NCBI GenBank assembly: GCA_035048485.1
Contig: CM068584.1
Span: 57,227,739 to 57,291,738, forward strand
Direction: 5' to 3'
DNA length: 64,000 bases
Source: Pteria penguin
Taxonomy: Eukaryota; Mollusca; Bivalvia; Pterioida; Pteriidae
In this document: one piece after another, positions 42,801 through 55,700 of the stretch
Layout of the letters: each line of letters opens with the position of its first letter
Numbering within the stretch: position 1 is the first letter of the stretch
Program-made: the position numbers and the translations under genes
Notes under the pieces: model-generated
What the model saw: only the letters and a program-made list of their open reading frames with translations
Database searches by the model: none
What the model was told of the DNA's origin: nothing

Positions 42801-45800
42801 TCCTATGACGTATCCATACATCAAATTTAAGTTTAATGTGTGCAACTGTTACCAAGATAATGAACCGAAAGTTAATGATAGTGGAAATACAGAAAGATGG
42901 AATGACAGAATGGGGTAACAATATAAGCCCCTGACCATTTGATGGTGAGGGCATAAAAATCTGTATCCTAAACATACCTTTCAGTTTTTCAAGCTTGACA
43001 TAACAATCCTTTACCTGAAAAGAAAACAAATATACATGTACTGCCAAACTATAATAACCTCCCCACAACAGGGTTTACTGGAATCAGGTAATCAGTCAGA
43101 CTCTCTGCCAGTGTATACATTTTTTCTAGCGCCAAAAAAAAAATATGTGTGTTTCCTGTAACATGACCTAAAAAGATAGGGTCGGTAGGTAGGCATTTTT
43201 TTTTTTTTTTGTTTTTTTTTTTGCTACGGAAAATGTCTTGACATTCAGATGGACATACATAATGTATAATAAAAGGTATTGTTCAACATAATGCATCATG
43301 TACGACGAGGCTTGATGCCATGGGGGTCGCCATATTTGTTTTAAAAACACCGGAAATAACAACAATGTGAAGTTTCAGAAAACTGATTCCGGAATTTCGA
43401 TTCCAGAAATGGTGGCACTTGTAAATGGCAAAAAAATAAATCAGAGTTGGCGCCATTTTTGAGAGGTCGGTCGGGTTACAGAAAACAAAGATTTTTTTTT
43501 TAAGCCTAGACATTAATCACATATCAGTTGAAATAGAAGACCTTTTTTTCATTTTTTAACAAGTAACAGTTACCTCTTTTACATGAAAATCGGTAAAACT
43601 GATGAATGCTTTCCAAATCACAGCAAAATTGAAGGAAATAATTCAATATATAGGAAATAAGAAAACTTAAAAGGTCATTAAGGGCCCCACTGAGTGCCTC
43701 TGTAATTTCAAATTAAACAAAGTGCTCAGATTGTTTCTGAGTGACTATGATTATCAGAAATGATCAAAAATGACCCACAAGTCCTTGTTAATAAGTGACC
43801 TTGACCATTTAAAAATGACCTTGAATGACTTTTGTACAAAAAAACCTTCACGTATATATTATTTTGGTCAAGTATGAAGAAATTCTGATGAAAGGTAGAG
43901 GAGATATGAGCTCAGACAGACGGAAGGATGGCCAGACAGACAAACCGACACGACAGCAACTGTATGCTCTCCCGAACTTTTTCGGGGACCATAAAACTAC
44001 TTCTGGACTACATTTCAGTTGTGTTTCAACCTAGAGTCATAATACTTTGCATCTAATATCAAAAACACACTTTTTATCAAGTTCTTTTTTTTCGACAATC
44101 TGGCCTTTGGTTGGTTGGGGTTTTACGTCGCTTTCAACAATATTTCAGTTATATTGTGACATGGAAGCAGAAGGTTACCAACTTCTTAAACGTAGTGGTG
44201 CAGTCCGGGAATGGAACCCGGGTCGTTTGCACCGCAAGCCAAGTGCTTAACCACTACACCAAGTCTGCCCCTTATCAAATGGTTCATCAAAAATTACAAT
44301 ATAATGAATAATCCAAGTCATAACTTAAATAATTATGATAAACACATAAAAGCAGATACAGATTATACATACAACATTTTTGAAATTTTCTGCCAGCTGG
44401 CCTAAAATTTGTGGAGAAAGAGAACTTTAGCCAGATATTTTATCAACTTCCCTTCTAAAGGATTATCAAGAATACTTTTCAACTTGACAATTACGATGCT
44501 CACAACTTAAGAACCATGAATTACTATAGATTAAAGAGGCCATCTGAGCACAATTTCCTTACTATCAAACAAATGATTGCTCAATTTTGGTGGAAGAATT
44601 TGCGTACTTTCAGTACTTATTTTTCTAGAAAATTGTGTGAAATGTTGATTATCTTGGATGATGTATCAAGTCCAAAGATTGGTTGAGGACCTTTAGTAAG
44701 ATCTGACAGAAAACTGTGAAACAGTTAAGGACATGTGAAAAATGTGTAAGTCAATGGTAGCCCCTAAAGATGGATCAGGTCAAAAACACAAAAGGGGAAG
44801 AGGACCTTGAGCACTAACTTCCTTAAAGGTTTTGTAAAATTCTGCGAAGCAGTTTTGGAGAAGTCGAAAATGTGTCAACCAATCAGGGTCCATGGCCGCC
44901 ATCTTGGATTACAGATGGGGTCAAAAAACACAAACTTGGTAGAGGACCTGAAGTACATACTTCCTATTAGGTTTGGTGAAATTCTTAGATAGGGTTAAGG
45001 AGGAGATGTCGAAAATGTAAAATAATTAACGACAAATGGATGACAGACAAAGGACAGTGCACCATCACAAAAGCTTAATACAGCTATTGCTCAGGTGAAC
45101 TTAAACTCCACATCCTACAAAACTTACATTGAACTTTCTGATAAAGAAATTTACTATCTTAGATGTTTTAAACATGTGAATGAATGGCAAAGCAGCAACA
45201 TTAACAACCAGACGGACAGACAGACCGAAAGACGCCAGACAAAGTGATCCCTATGTGCCGTTATGGTTTGTAAGCAACACAAAAGTTCCGTATTTCATTC
45301 AATTCCTATGAATAGACCTTTTTCCTATTAATCTCATATATCATTATATGCCAGAGATACGATAATTTGCTGTAAAAATTTGCATCATTTTATTCTGACA
45401 TCACTATGTTAGCATGAACATCATAATGAATATCCCAGCAAAAAGTAGCATGTCTGGCATAAGGCCCCTTATATCATGTTTAATTGGAAAATTAGCTATT
45501 TGCTATACAGAAAGACCTAGACCCAAGTTTCATTCTTCAAGTTAACGCGGCATGACTGCTTGTGTGCACTTCTCACGTTAACTTGCACCAGTCCTGCTTT
45601 ACCATTTTATTCTGTGACAGCATAGCAGTAATGCATATACATGTGGTTGTGAATATTGAAATATGACATAACCATGGATTTCATAAAATCACCAAGAATA
45701 TCCCCTTATACGCATGAACAGATTTTACAAGTGATAATACGTCAAGTAAGCCGAAAAACTATAGGCAAGTTTTTGAAGCGGTGTCATGATAATGATTCGA

Positions 45801-46694
45801 TTTTGATTTGCCGAATATTACAGTCAAGCGAAAATATAATCAGAAAAACACATTTTACAGACAATGCAATAGTTAATGATCTGGAAATTACAGCGGACAT
45901 TGTATCTGAACATGCCGAGAAGTACAATATGTGTCACACCTGAATTTCCGAGCCACTTATATAATATGTTATTTGACACCTGCATTCTTCTCATATGGCT
46001 TTTAAGAGCAAATGATATACTAATAAATATAGAACATATATACCTTTTAATAAATTGCACATTATCGGATAAAATTGGCTTGAAAAACCAACAAACATTT
46101 CTGATACATAGGTGATTTATATGTATGTCTCTACATCATATACATCTATTTCAGTATTTGAACGAGATTTTTGTCTTTTGTTTATAATTTTTTTTATTCA
46201 ATACACAAGTATTGAAATAATGTCCTGTTTTAACTATTGAAACACATTGGAATACTACATGTACAATGTATATCAAACATAAATTTGTAGATGTGCAAAA
46301 GCATTAAGTGATACAGTGAGGTGCAGTCCTAACATAACATTATGTTCACGTCGCGTTAACGTGAAGTTTACTTTCCTCATGCGCTCAGGACTGCTGAGCA
46401 CAAGCGTTTGCATTAACACAGATTTCCACGTGAACTTAATTTCGAGACTGCGTGAACGCGATTGACTGCCGTGTGAACGTGTTTGACAGCCACGTTCGCT
46501 TGCTTACAACTTAAAACTTTATTAACATGTTCATATAGAAGGATATGAAGGTGAATAGATATATACCTTGTGTATTTAAATATAAAAACACATTAATGTG
46601 TAGGTAAAATATTTAGAATTGAATAAAACCTTTCCGAGGATATTTTTTAAAATATTGAACGCAACTTTAATTAAATTTATTCTTAATTTAGGAA

Positions 46695-46726
<32 letters not shown>

Positions 46727-49700
46727 AATAAAAATTAATAAAGATAATAATAATGATGATAATTACTGTATTCATGAATTATTGAAAACAGCTTTATTAG
46801 AAATAATAATAATAAATACATAAATGAGAAACACATGTAAATAAAATAGATATAAATGAATCAACAAATAAGAAATAGATACATAAACTAATTAAAGATA
46901 AATAATTAGATGAAATTAGAAAGTAATCATGCCAGTATAAACTGACGACGTTTTTTCATAAATACCTTATTGCATGTTTACGTGATAATTTCCTTTGTTG
47001 TATTACATATAAAATCCTTAATGCAGGGTGTCATTTTAACATAACATTTAAAACACGTTTTTACGGCGACATTCGCGGTAATTTAATTAGATCCATTTTA
47101 TTTTCTCCATCCGTACTGCATAGAGAATTAGAAATATAGAAATGTAAACGTGCGACTGGACCGAGCGCACGTGGGAATAAATCGCGTTAACGCGAATTCC
47201 CACCCGCGTTAACGCGAGGAGCGCACGTGCGTCCGGTCGAGCAGTCCTAGCACGTGTGCTAAAGCAGTCCTCGTGACCGCTTTTTGCGTTAACGTGCATG
47301 TTATGTTAGGACTGCACCCATCTGTAGCTTTATGTACATGTACATAACTCTTTATTCAATCTATAAAATATATGATGATGATTCGTATTGGATCTTGATA
47401 GCTCTCCGAAATGAATACCTGTATCTATATTTTATGAAAACTTTAAGATTTATACACTGTAGATTTTTTTATATAAACATTTCAAACAAATGCGACTATA
47501 AAATGCGTTAAATTGGCTAAAAATTCAAGTTAACATGAGGAGCTAATTTGATTTCATCAGCAGTCCTAAGTGAACTCGGGAAGTGCATGTGAAGCTAACA
47601 CCGCGCTAATATAATGTTAGGTTAAGACTACACCCAACAGTAATTGCAGCTCTTGAGAAGAAATGACGGTCACATCCCTATTACTGATTGCTGTTTTGCC
47701 TTTCTCCTTGGGTGAGCTAATGAGGACAAGATGTTGATGTATTTACCAACATTTTATCCACTTTCCCGTACTTAAGTCTGACATTTCTATTGATTTTAAT
47801 TTCTTATTTGCATCATTTTTAATGATCAGAATAAATGCTTTTACTATTAGTTTAAGGTTCATCAAAACTGTTTCACAAACTGAACTGATAGCTATGCTTC
47901 ATAATACTTACAATATTCTTTCCCTTGTTCATTAATATGTCCTTCCTTTGATTTTCTTTCTGCAACAAAATCATTCAGATTTATTTCATCTTTTTCATTG
48001 ATTTGATTTATCTTATTGCAAAATAGCTATTGATTAAACAATACAAAATATGAAATCAAAATCAACCAGATAGAAAAAAATCCAGCATAAAGCAGAAGGA
48101 TTCCCTACAAGGAACTACTGAAACAGGAAAGCAGGCAGCATTACAAACATGGTCATCTCCCTGAGATGGGAAATGCCACAGATCAGAAGAGTAAAGTGTA
48201 CTACATGTACTATAGATCTGCTTTCTGTTGCTATTACATATCCAGCACAACATAGTATCCATCCAAGCAGACCAATGCCTCATTCAGACAAACACCAGGA
48301 CAAGGGGACATCATACTTTTCTTATCTCAACAAAGAATAAGGACATGTACCGGTTCTCATTCTTAGCATGAGCAACACACCATCTGATTTTTACTTTTTA
48401 ACTGTACCATATTGCCCAAGTGAGGCTTTTATTTTGACTGCCACATGAAGTGTAATGCTCAAATTTGAGTACAATTCATATTAAAAGAAGAAGAAGAAAA
48501 TCTGAATTTTTTAAATCAGTACATAAAAAAATTCAAAAGCAACTTATATAGCACGATAATGTTACATAATAAAATTATATACAATAGGCAAACAGTAGAA
48601 ATCAGTGCAACATTCCTTTACAACCCTAAAAAATGTATAAAATCTCAATGATGTCTCAGGTTGATACAGCATCGACATTCATCCCATAACTTTTGGGTCA
48701 GAAACATAATTCAAGTCAACTGAAATGGGTTACGATTTTTGCCTTCAAAAGATTACCTAAATATTATTAGATCAAAAAAATACATATGTCTGTTTAAGGT
48801 TACATGCCCCAGAACAATAGGGTAAATCAAAGGCTCCACCTAAATATTTTCCTGCTATAAACAAGCTAAATTCTAGATTTATAGTAAGTGGTAAATTTGC
48901 AGACTCTATACTTCTTAGCGGCATTTAATTAATGTTTGAATGATTGATTGATTGGTTTTTGTATAACGTCGCACCACAATTGTTGCACGTATTTGGTGAC
49001 GGCATCTGCCTGATGCGAGGCATACAAATTTTGACCTTTGCAACAGACCTTCCTGAAGCAATGTGGGATCTTTAACGTGCCATGCCTACCACGACACGGG
49101 GCCTCAGTTTTTACTGTCTCATATGAAAGACAAGACACCAGTGTGTCCAGAGCTGGGCTTGAACCACGGACCTCTTGATCTGAAGTTGAATGCCATACCA
49201 CTAAGCCATGCCGGCTTAATATAATTAATACAATAGTTCTAATTTTTTTCATGCATTTCAAATAACTTGCTTTTCCTATCACATCCAGAAGACAAGTTAC
49301 AATTCTTATCAAGACAATGTTGATTCGGGTGGGGTCGGTTGAGAGGCACAATACAGTGACTCGATCAAAAAACAACAAACTGTTGCTGGTTTTACACCGT
49401 GAAAAAAATTGTACTACACATGAGGATATGCATGTTTCTTGTTCAAAATAAGCAAAGTACAACAAGTTACATCAAAGTTTATTTGCATTGTCAACACTTT
49501 CACATTTGCCTTATCATCTTAACATTTACCTTATTATTGATGATTTACGCACAATAATTACCAACAGTGTGTGTTTATATAAAATGCTGTAATCTGATTG
49601 GATGATCTATCTTTAAACTGCAGTGTTATACTTGTATAAAATGTCATTTTACCGAAAGCGACGAAACTATATTTACAGACTAAGATAAGTTTAGGGGACT

Positions 49701-52700
49701 GGGGCTATATAATCTAACAAGAGCAACGCCTAGCATGGCATAATACGCCCGTCGCTTAATTCGAACAGAATCAATTCGCATTTGGCATGATTTTCATGAA
49801 AAACATCTGACGTTTACTTAAGTTAATTGCGTTTCATAGCATTTTATCATAGGAATAAGTCCAAGGGCAATAACTCCTGCAGAATGGTCCTATCCAACCC
49901 AGCTTGGAACTTGACCTGCAAAAAAAAAACTTGAAATTTTTTAGAACTAGCCCCCCCCCCCCCCCCCTAAAACTATAAATTTCTCAAAAATGAAAAATAA
50001 AAGATATCAATACCTGTATAATATGTGGAAGTTGGTACATTTTACTTGTTTTATGGTAAATTTCATAATGTTTTTACAAAAATTAGATTTTTAATGAATT
50101 TTCAAAACAAAATCTTGAAATTTCTAAGTCCAAGGGCCATAAATCCGTCAAAAGTAGGTCAATTGTAACAAAACTCGAACTGGTACTGAAACCGCTTGGA
50201 ATAAAGCTATATACCAAATTTCAACTCAATATCTTGAAAGACGGCAAAACAAAGTCTGGAAAACATGACCTAGGACATATGGTTACCCCCCCCCCCTAAA
50301 ATTATAAATTTCTCAAAAATGAAGAAAAAGATATTAAAACCCCGTTACATATGTGACAGTTGGTACATTTTACTTGTTTCATAATAAATTTCATAATGTT
50401 TTGACAAAAAATAGATTTTTAATGGATTTCTGAAAAAAATCTTGAAATTTATAAGTCCAAGGACCACAACTCTGTCAAAAGTATGTCAACCTTAACGAAA
50501 CTCAAACTGGTGCTGACACCGCTTGAAATAAAGCTATATACTAAATTTCATCGCAATATCTTGAAAGACGGCCAAAAAAAGTCCGGAAAACATGACCCCG
50601 GACAGACGGACGGACACACGGATGTTCACTTTTGTTTGTATTCCAAAAATTGACTACTTTTTGAAGAAATATATTGTAATTTATAGGCTACTAAGGAACG
50701 AAAGTCCTTCCCTGGAGTTACTTCAGGTTACAAACTGTCGTCACTGTAGTACTTGCCTTTCTGCACAAGCCCCTTGATCTGTACAACCATCTTAACATGG
50801 TTCCAAACATTGTCTCATGTTTGTCACAAAACAAATAAAAGTGAATGGCATCCATTCTCGGGTATTGAAGTAAAGTAAAGTAACGTTAGAACGATTGTTT
50901 AAGAACATGACTGTTCACATGCTTATCTTACGAATAACGTCGTCATTATGTCAAAATTTTATGCACTGTGACGTCGTAAAAGCCAGGCAGTGCTCCTTGA
51001 TTATGCTACATCAACTCTCAAGTGCCTAGATGTAAACACACCAAAATAAGGACCGATTTATCCATGGTTACCGGTATCTAGTGTAAACAAGAGCAACGCC
51101 TAGCGTGGCATAATACGCCTGTCGCTTAATTCAGACGGGATCAATTTCCATTTGGCATGATTTTCATGAAAAACATCGGACGTTTACTAAAGTGAATTGC
51201 GTTTCATAGCATTTTATTAAAGGAGTAAGTCCAAGGGCAGTAACTCCTGCAAAAATGGTCCTATCAAACCCATCTTCGAACTTGACCTGCTTCTTACCTT
51301 GATACATCTGTATACCACATATCATTTCAATCCATCATACCTTCACTGAGATGATGAGTGAAAACCATCATTTTAATGAAATTTTCTAAGTCCAAGGGCA
51401 CTAACTCCTACAAAAATACCATAGTAATGCATAATATTCTCTTTGGGAAAGACTCATTTACAAACAAAAATTTAAAAAAAGATCATTTATAGCAATTTAA
51501 AGAAGGAACGGACAATGAACGGCAGAGGATCTGACAAAAATCAACGGACATCTACCGGACGACTAACAAATATACCGGACAACAAACCTTAAAGGACCAG
51601 ACAAAATGGACAGCGAACGGATAGTGAACAGATATGCAATATTTTTGAAAAAAATCTTGAAATGTTTTAGTCCAAGCCACCACCACCACCCCTAACACCC
51701 CCGCCTCCTAAAATTATAAATTTCTCAAAAATGAAGAAAAAGATATTAAAACCCGTAATATATGTGATAGTTGGTATATTTTACTTGTTTCATGATAAAT
51801 TTCATAATGTTTTTTATAAAAATGAGATTTTCAATGAATTTTCAAAACAAAATCTTGAAATTTATAAGTCCAAGAGCCATAAATCTGTCAAAAGTGATCA
51901 ATCGTAACAAAACTCGAACTGGTACTGACGCCACTTGATATAAAGCTATATACCAAATTTCAATTCAAGATCTTGAAAGACGGCAAAAAAAAGTCTGGAA
52001 AACATGACCTAGGACATATGGTTAGCCCCCCCCTCCCTAAAATTATAAATTTCTCAAAAATGAAAAAAAAGATATTAAAACCTGTAACATATGTGATAGT
52101 TGGTACATTTTACTTGTTTCATAAGAAATTTCATAATGTTTTAATAAAAGTTAGATTATTGATGAATTTCTGAAAAAATCTTGAAATTTACAAGTCCAAG
52201 GGCCATAAATCCGTCAAAAGTAAATTAATTGTAACGAAACTCAAACTGGTACTGACGCCGCTTGAAGTAAAGCTATATAACAAATTTCAATTCAATATCT
52301 TGAAAGACGGCAAAAAACAGTCCGGAAAACATGACCCCAGACGGTACTACACACAGACGGACAAATGGACGGACGGACGGACAGCGCCATAACATAATAA
52401 GTCCCGTCTAATGACAGGCGTATAAAAACATGTACAGATCAAGTTGATAATTATAAGAATTGAATGTTGATTTTTGTAATTTTTTATTGGAACATAAATG
52501 TCAGTTGACGCATCACAAATTATGCCTAAAAACGGCTTCACTACACGTTTTTACACAATTTGTGATGCGTCAACTGACATTTATGTTCCAATAAAATTAC
52601 AAAAACCAACATCAATTCTTAAAAATATCCCTACCCATATCAGATTGTGACAGAGAGGTCTGGGTTTGACACCCACTGGGGGCACACTGGTGTTCTGTCT

Positions 52701-55700
52701 TTCAGATGAGACAGTAAAAACCAAGGTCCCATGTCACGATAGGTGTGCCACGTTAAAGATCCCTCACTGCTTTGGGTGGGTCCATTGCACAGGTCTAAAT
52801 TTCTATGCCCCGCATCAGGCAGATGCCGTCGCCATATTTCGTCCGTGAAATATTCGTGGAGTGTCGTTAAACAACAACAATAATAATTAATCAATCAATC
52901 TTAAAACATTTACCTTATCATTGATGATTATTAATAAAAATCCATCCCCAAGGGCCACATTCGTATCTGGTTATATTGGATAATATAATTAAACAATAAT
53001 CACATAAAAAATTCCAAAAATATTAAAATACAGGAAGGTTATAGTGTAATTTTTTAAACATTTACCTTATCACCTAGCTCAGACGATATGGATGCGGACG
53101 AAGAAGCAGAGGGAATTACAATAGTTCTTTTGCACTAAAGTGCAATTGAGCTAAAAATGAAAGAAATGTTACACATAGACAAATATAAAATACCTTTTCT
53201 CTCCATGGCAAATCCTTCACACCATAGTCATACCTAATTTCCTCGCCCTTTTCTATTCTTCTCTTTGCAAAGAGGGCAAGGAATGGTGTGTTTCTAAATG
53301 AGAGCTGCCTCATTTCAGCATTCTCATTCTGCTGACCTGGTGCTGCATCATTTACATATCTTCCCTTTCTCTTAGAGAATGTGCCATCAACACTAAATGA
53401 GAATAACCATAGAAACAACAATGAAATTATTTGTTTTAAATCATAACTGACTGAGATCCTGAACATCTCTTATGAGTTTTTTTACAAAAGTTATCAAGTT
53501 TCAGAGGTCATCTCCCTTTTTCATAGTACGTTTACTATCAGCTTTACCAAAAACTTTCGTATGCCCAGCCCATAACTTCCATATTACAATACATAACTTT
53601 CAAAAAACTAAAGCCTGTTTGTCCCTGCATGTGTCATGGGCCAAAACTTCTATAAAATAATACCAGTAGTGACCTTGTCTTTTGACATATTGGCCCTCAA
53701 ATCTATAGGCATTCTTTCTTTTGGATAAGATTGTAAATTACCTGTTTCAAATTATTTTATAAGTTTGAATGTGTTGAAAGGTAATTGAGTTCTCATCCGG
53801 AAACCAATGACATAGAGGGCTGGTGGACAGAAGGAAAGAAGGAAGGATGAACAAAGCAAATACTCAATGGTTACTGGTATCATGAGTATATCACTTATGT
53901 AAACTATTGTGGAAAATCCAATATTTATAGAATAAGTGTCTATTTTGTGTATTTATGCAGGTATAAATTACAATGGCTGATGCATTTATTAAATGTAATG
54001 CACGTTAGCGCATTATATGCAATGTAACTCGAATATACCATACTGGCAACTTCCATTTTCTATTTATAAATCGTACCGGGAAGGGTTTTGGAGGGAAGTT
54101 ACAAATTAAAAGAAACAGCTTCATCAACGACTTAAAACGTGGGGCGTTGTGACGTCACGGTTCAATTTGATTTATACGGAAATAAACTACATTTGTCTTC
54201 AAGGGTTTGTTGAGGACAATTACATTGATTGTCAATTTGTGCATACATTAACATATATAGTTGTCATACAGTTCTAACAGAGATACAATTTTTGTAAAGT
54301 TTTATCACAATTGCTACAAAATGATGGAAAATTTCAGTTCTAACTTCTGCCAATTGCAATGCTCTTTCATTCTTTTCTCATATTTATCTGACAAAGAATA
54401 GTTTGTATTCATGTTCGATTAGCTATTTTTTGGCCAAACCATTAGATAAGAGGCCCGCACTTTTCTATAACGCTCACCTGTGCACAATTTGCTCATTCAC
54501 AAACATTTATGATAGCCCTATTTTGGGTAATCTGCATACTTTCAATACTTTCTATAAAATTTTGAGAAATGTTGGCCATCTTGGATGGTGGATCAGATCA
54601 AAAGATACAGTTTTGGTTAACGACCTTGACCTTTAACTTTTGGAGAAGAATCTGCATACTTTCTAAAAAATTTAGAACAATGACAAAGACATGAAGGCCC
54701 CGTAAAAAGGCTTTTACACCAAACAGCAGCATTACTTTGCATGATAATCAACTTGTTGTGTCAGAACCAAAGTATTGAAAAATATGACTGTGACCTTGAC
54801 TTTGACCTTTTGACCCCAAAATGTATAGGTATCTTTATCTCATCATCCTGCATCTATATACAAAATATGAAAGCTGTATGTAAAGAACTACTGAAGTTTT
54901 GGTTAGAACCAAAGTGTTGATGGACCAACAGACTGACAGACCGACAGACAATGTGAGTCCTATAGGGCTCCCGCATTTCAATGAGAGGCCTTTAATCAGT
55001 TTAATGTGGGGTCCTAAATATGTGTCAACCCATCAAGACCAAATGCTGCAAGGGGTGAAACGATTCACCGCGGTGCACCATGAACCACGATAAAAACTCT
55101 CGATTCGGTGCAGTACCGTGAATCCGTGTTTTTACTGTTCGGTTCAGTTTTGTACATGTATAATAGTTTTAATGTCTGTATTTGGCTATTTATAGCCTAT
55201 AAAAGTAGTAAAATTGACGACAGCGTCTTTTTATGTCATTAAGCAACAAACCAACATGGCGAGTACAAGGGAAGCTGTCAAACTTTACGCGCCCCTGCCT
55301 CCTATCGCTCTCCTGTATAGAGACATTTTGGCTTCCGTTACTCTATTAAATTATGTTTCTAAGATGTGAGTTTTAAGACCGGTAATATTTTAATATGGCG
55401 ACACAATTAAAACGAAAATGTTCGATGTGATATGCGGGAGACACGTGATGTACACGTCGGTAAACAGTAAGGCTAAATCCTTTGCTGGAACTGGAACTAT
55501 TCAGACAAAATTTAAAGATACATCATGTAGTATTGTGGCTCCCAAGTTAGCACTTTGGGACACAACACTTATTACAATAAGTTAATAGATGAATAAAGTG
55601 TTATTTTGTGATATTGTGTTTGTTAAATATTAAAATATGTACTAAATCAGAAATATTTTGAAAGATTGCTACTCTTGGCTTAATTCATGGAGAATTTAGA

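Noticed and set aside
45656..45943. 95-codon plus-strand open frame
   Set aside because: No recognisable domain, no splice or promoter context, and it lies next to palindromic element sequence. No homology is evident by eye.
49520..49600. Another AATAAG|GTAAATG donor-like site on the minus strand
   Set aside because: No suitable acceptor with an open frame of the right phase. It is similar to the sites at 52.9 and 53.07 kb but looks decayed.
52911..52971. Exon-like segment on the minus strand between CCAG and GATAAG|GTAAATG
   Set aside because: The frame that stays open (TNVALGDG...NDK) needs one incoming base, but the exon upstream ends at phase 0; the phase-0 frame has a stop. It may be a decayed copy of the exon at 53066-53134.
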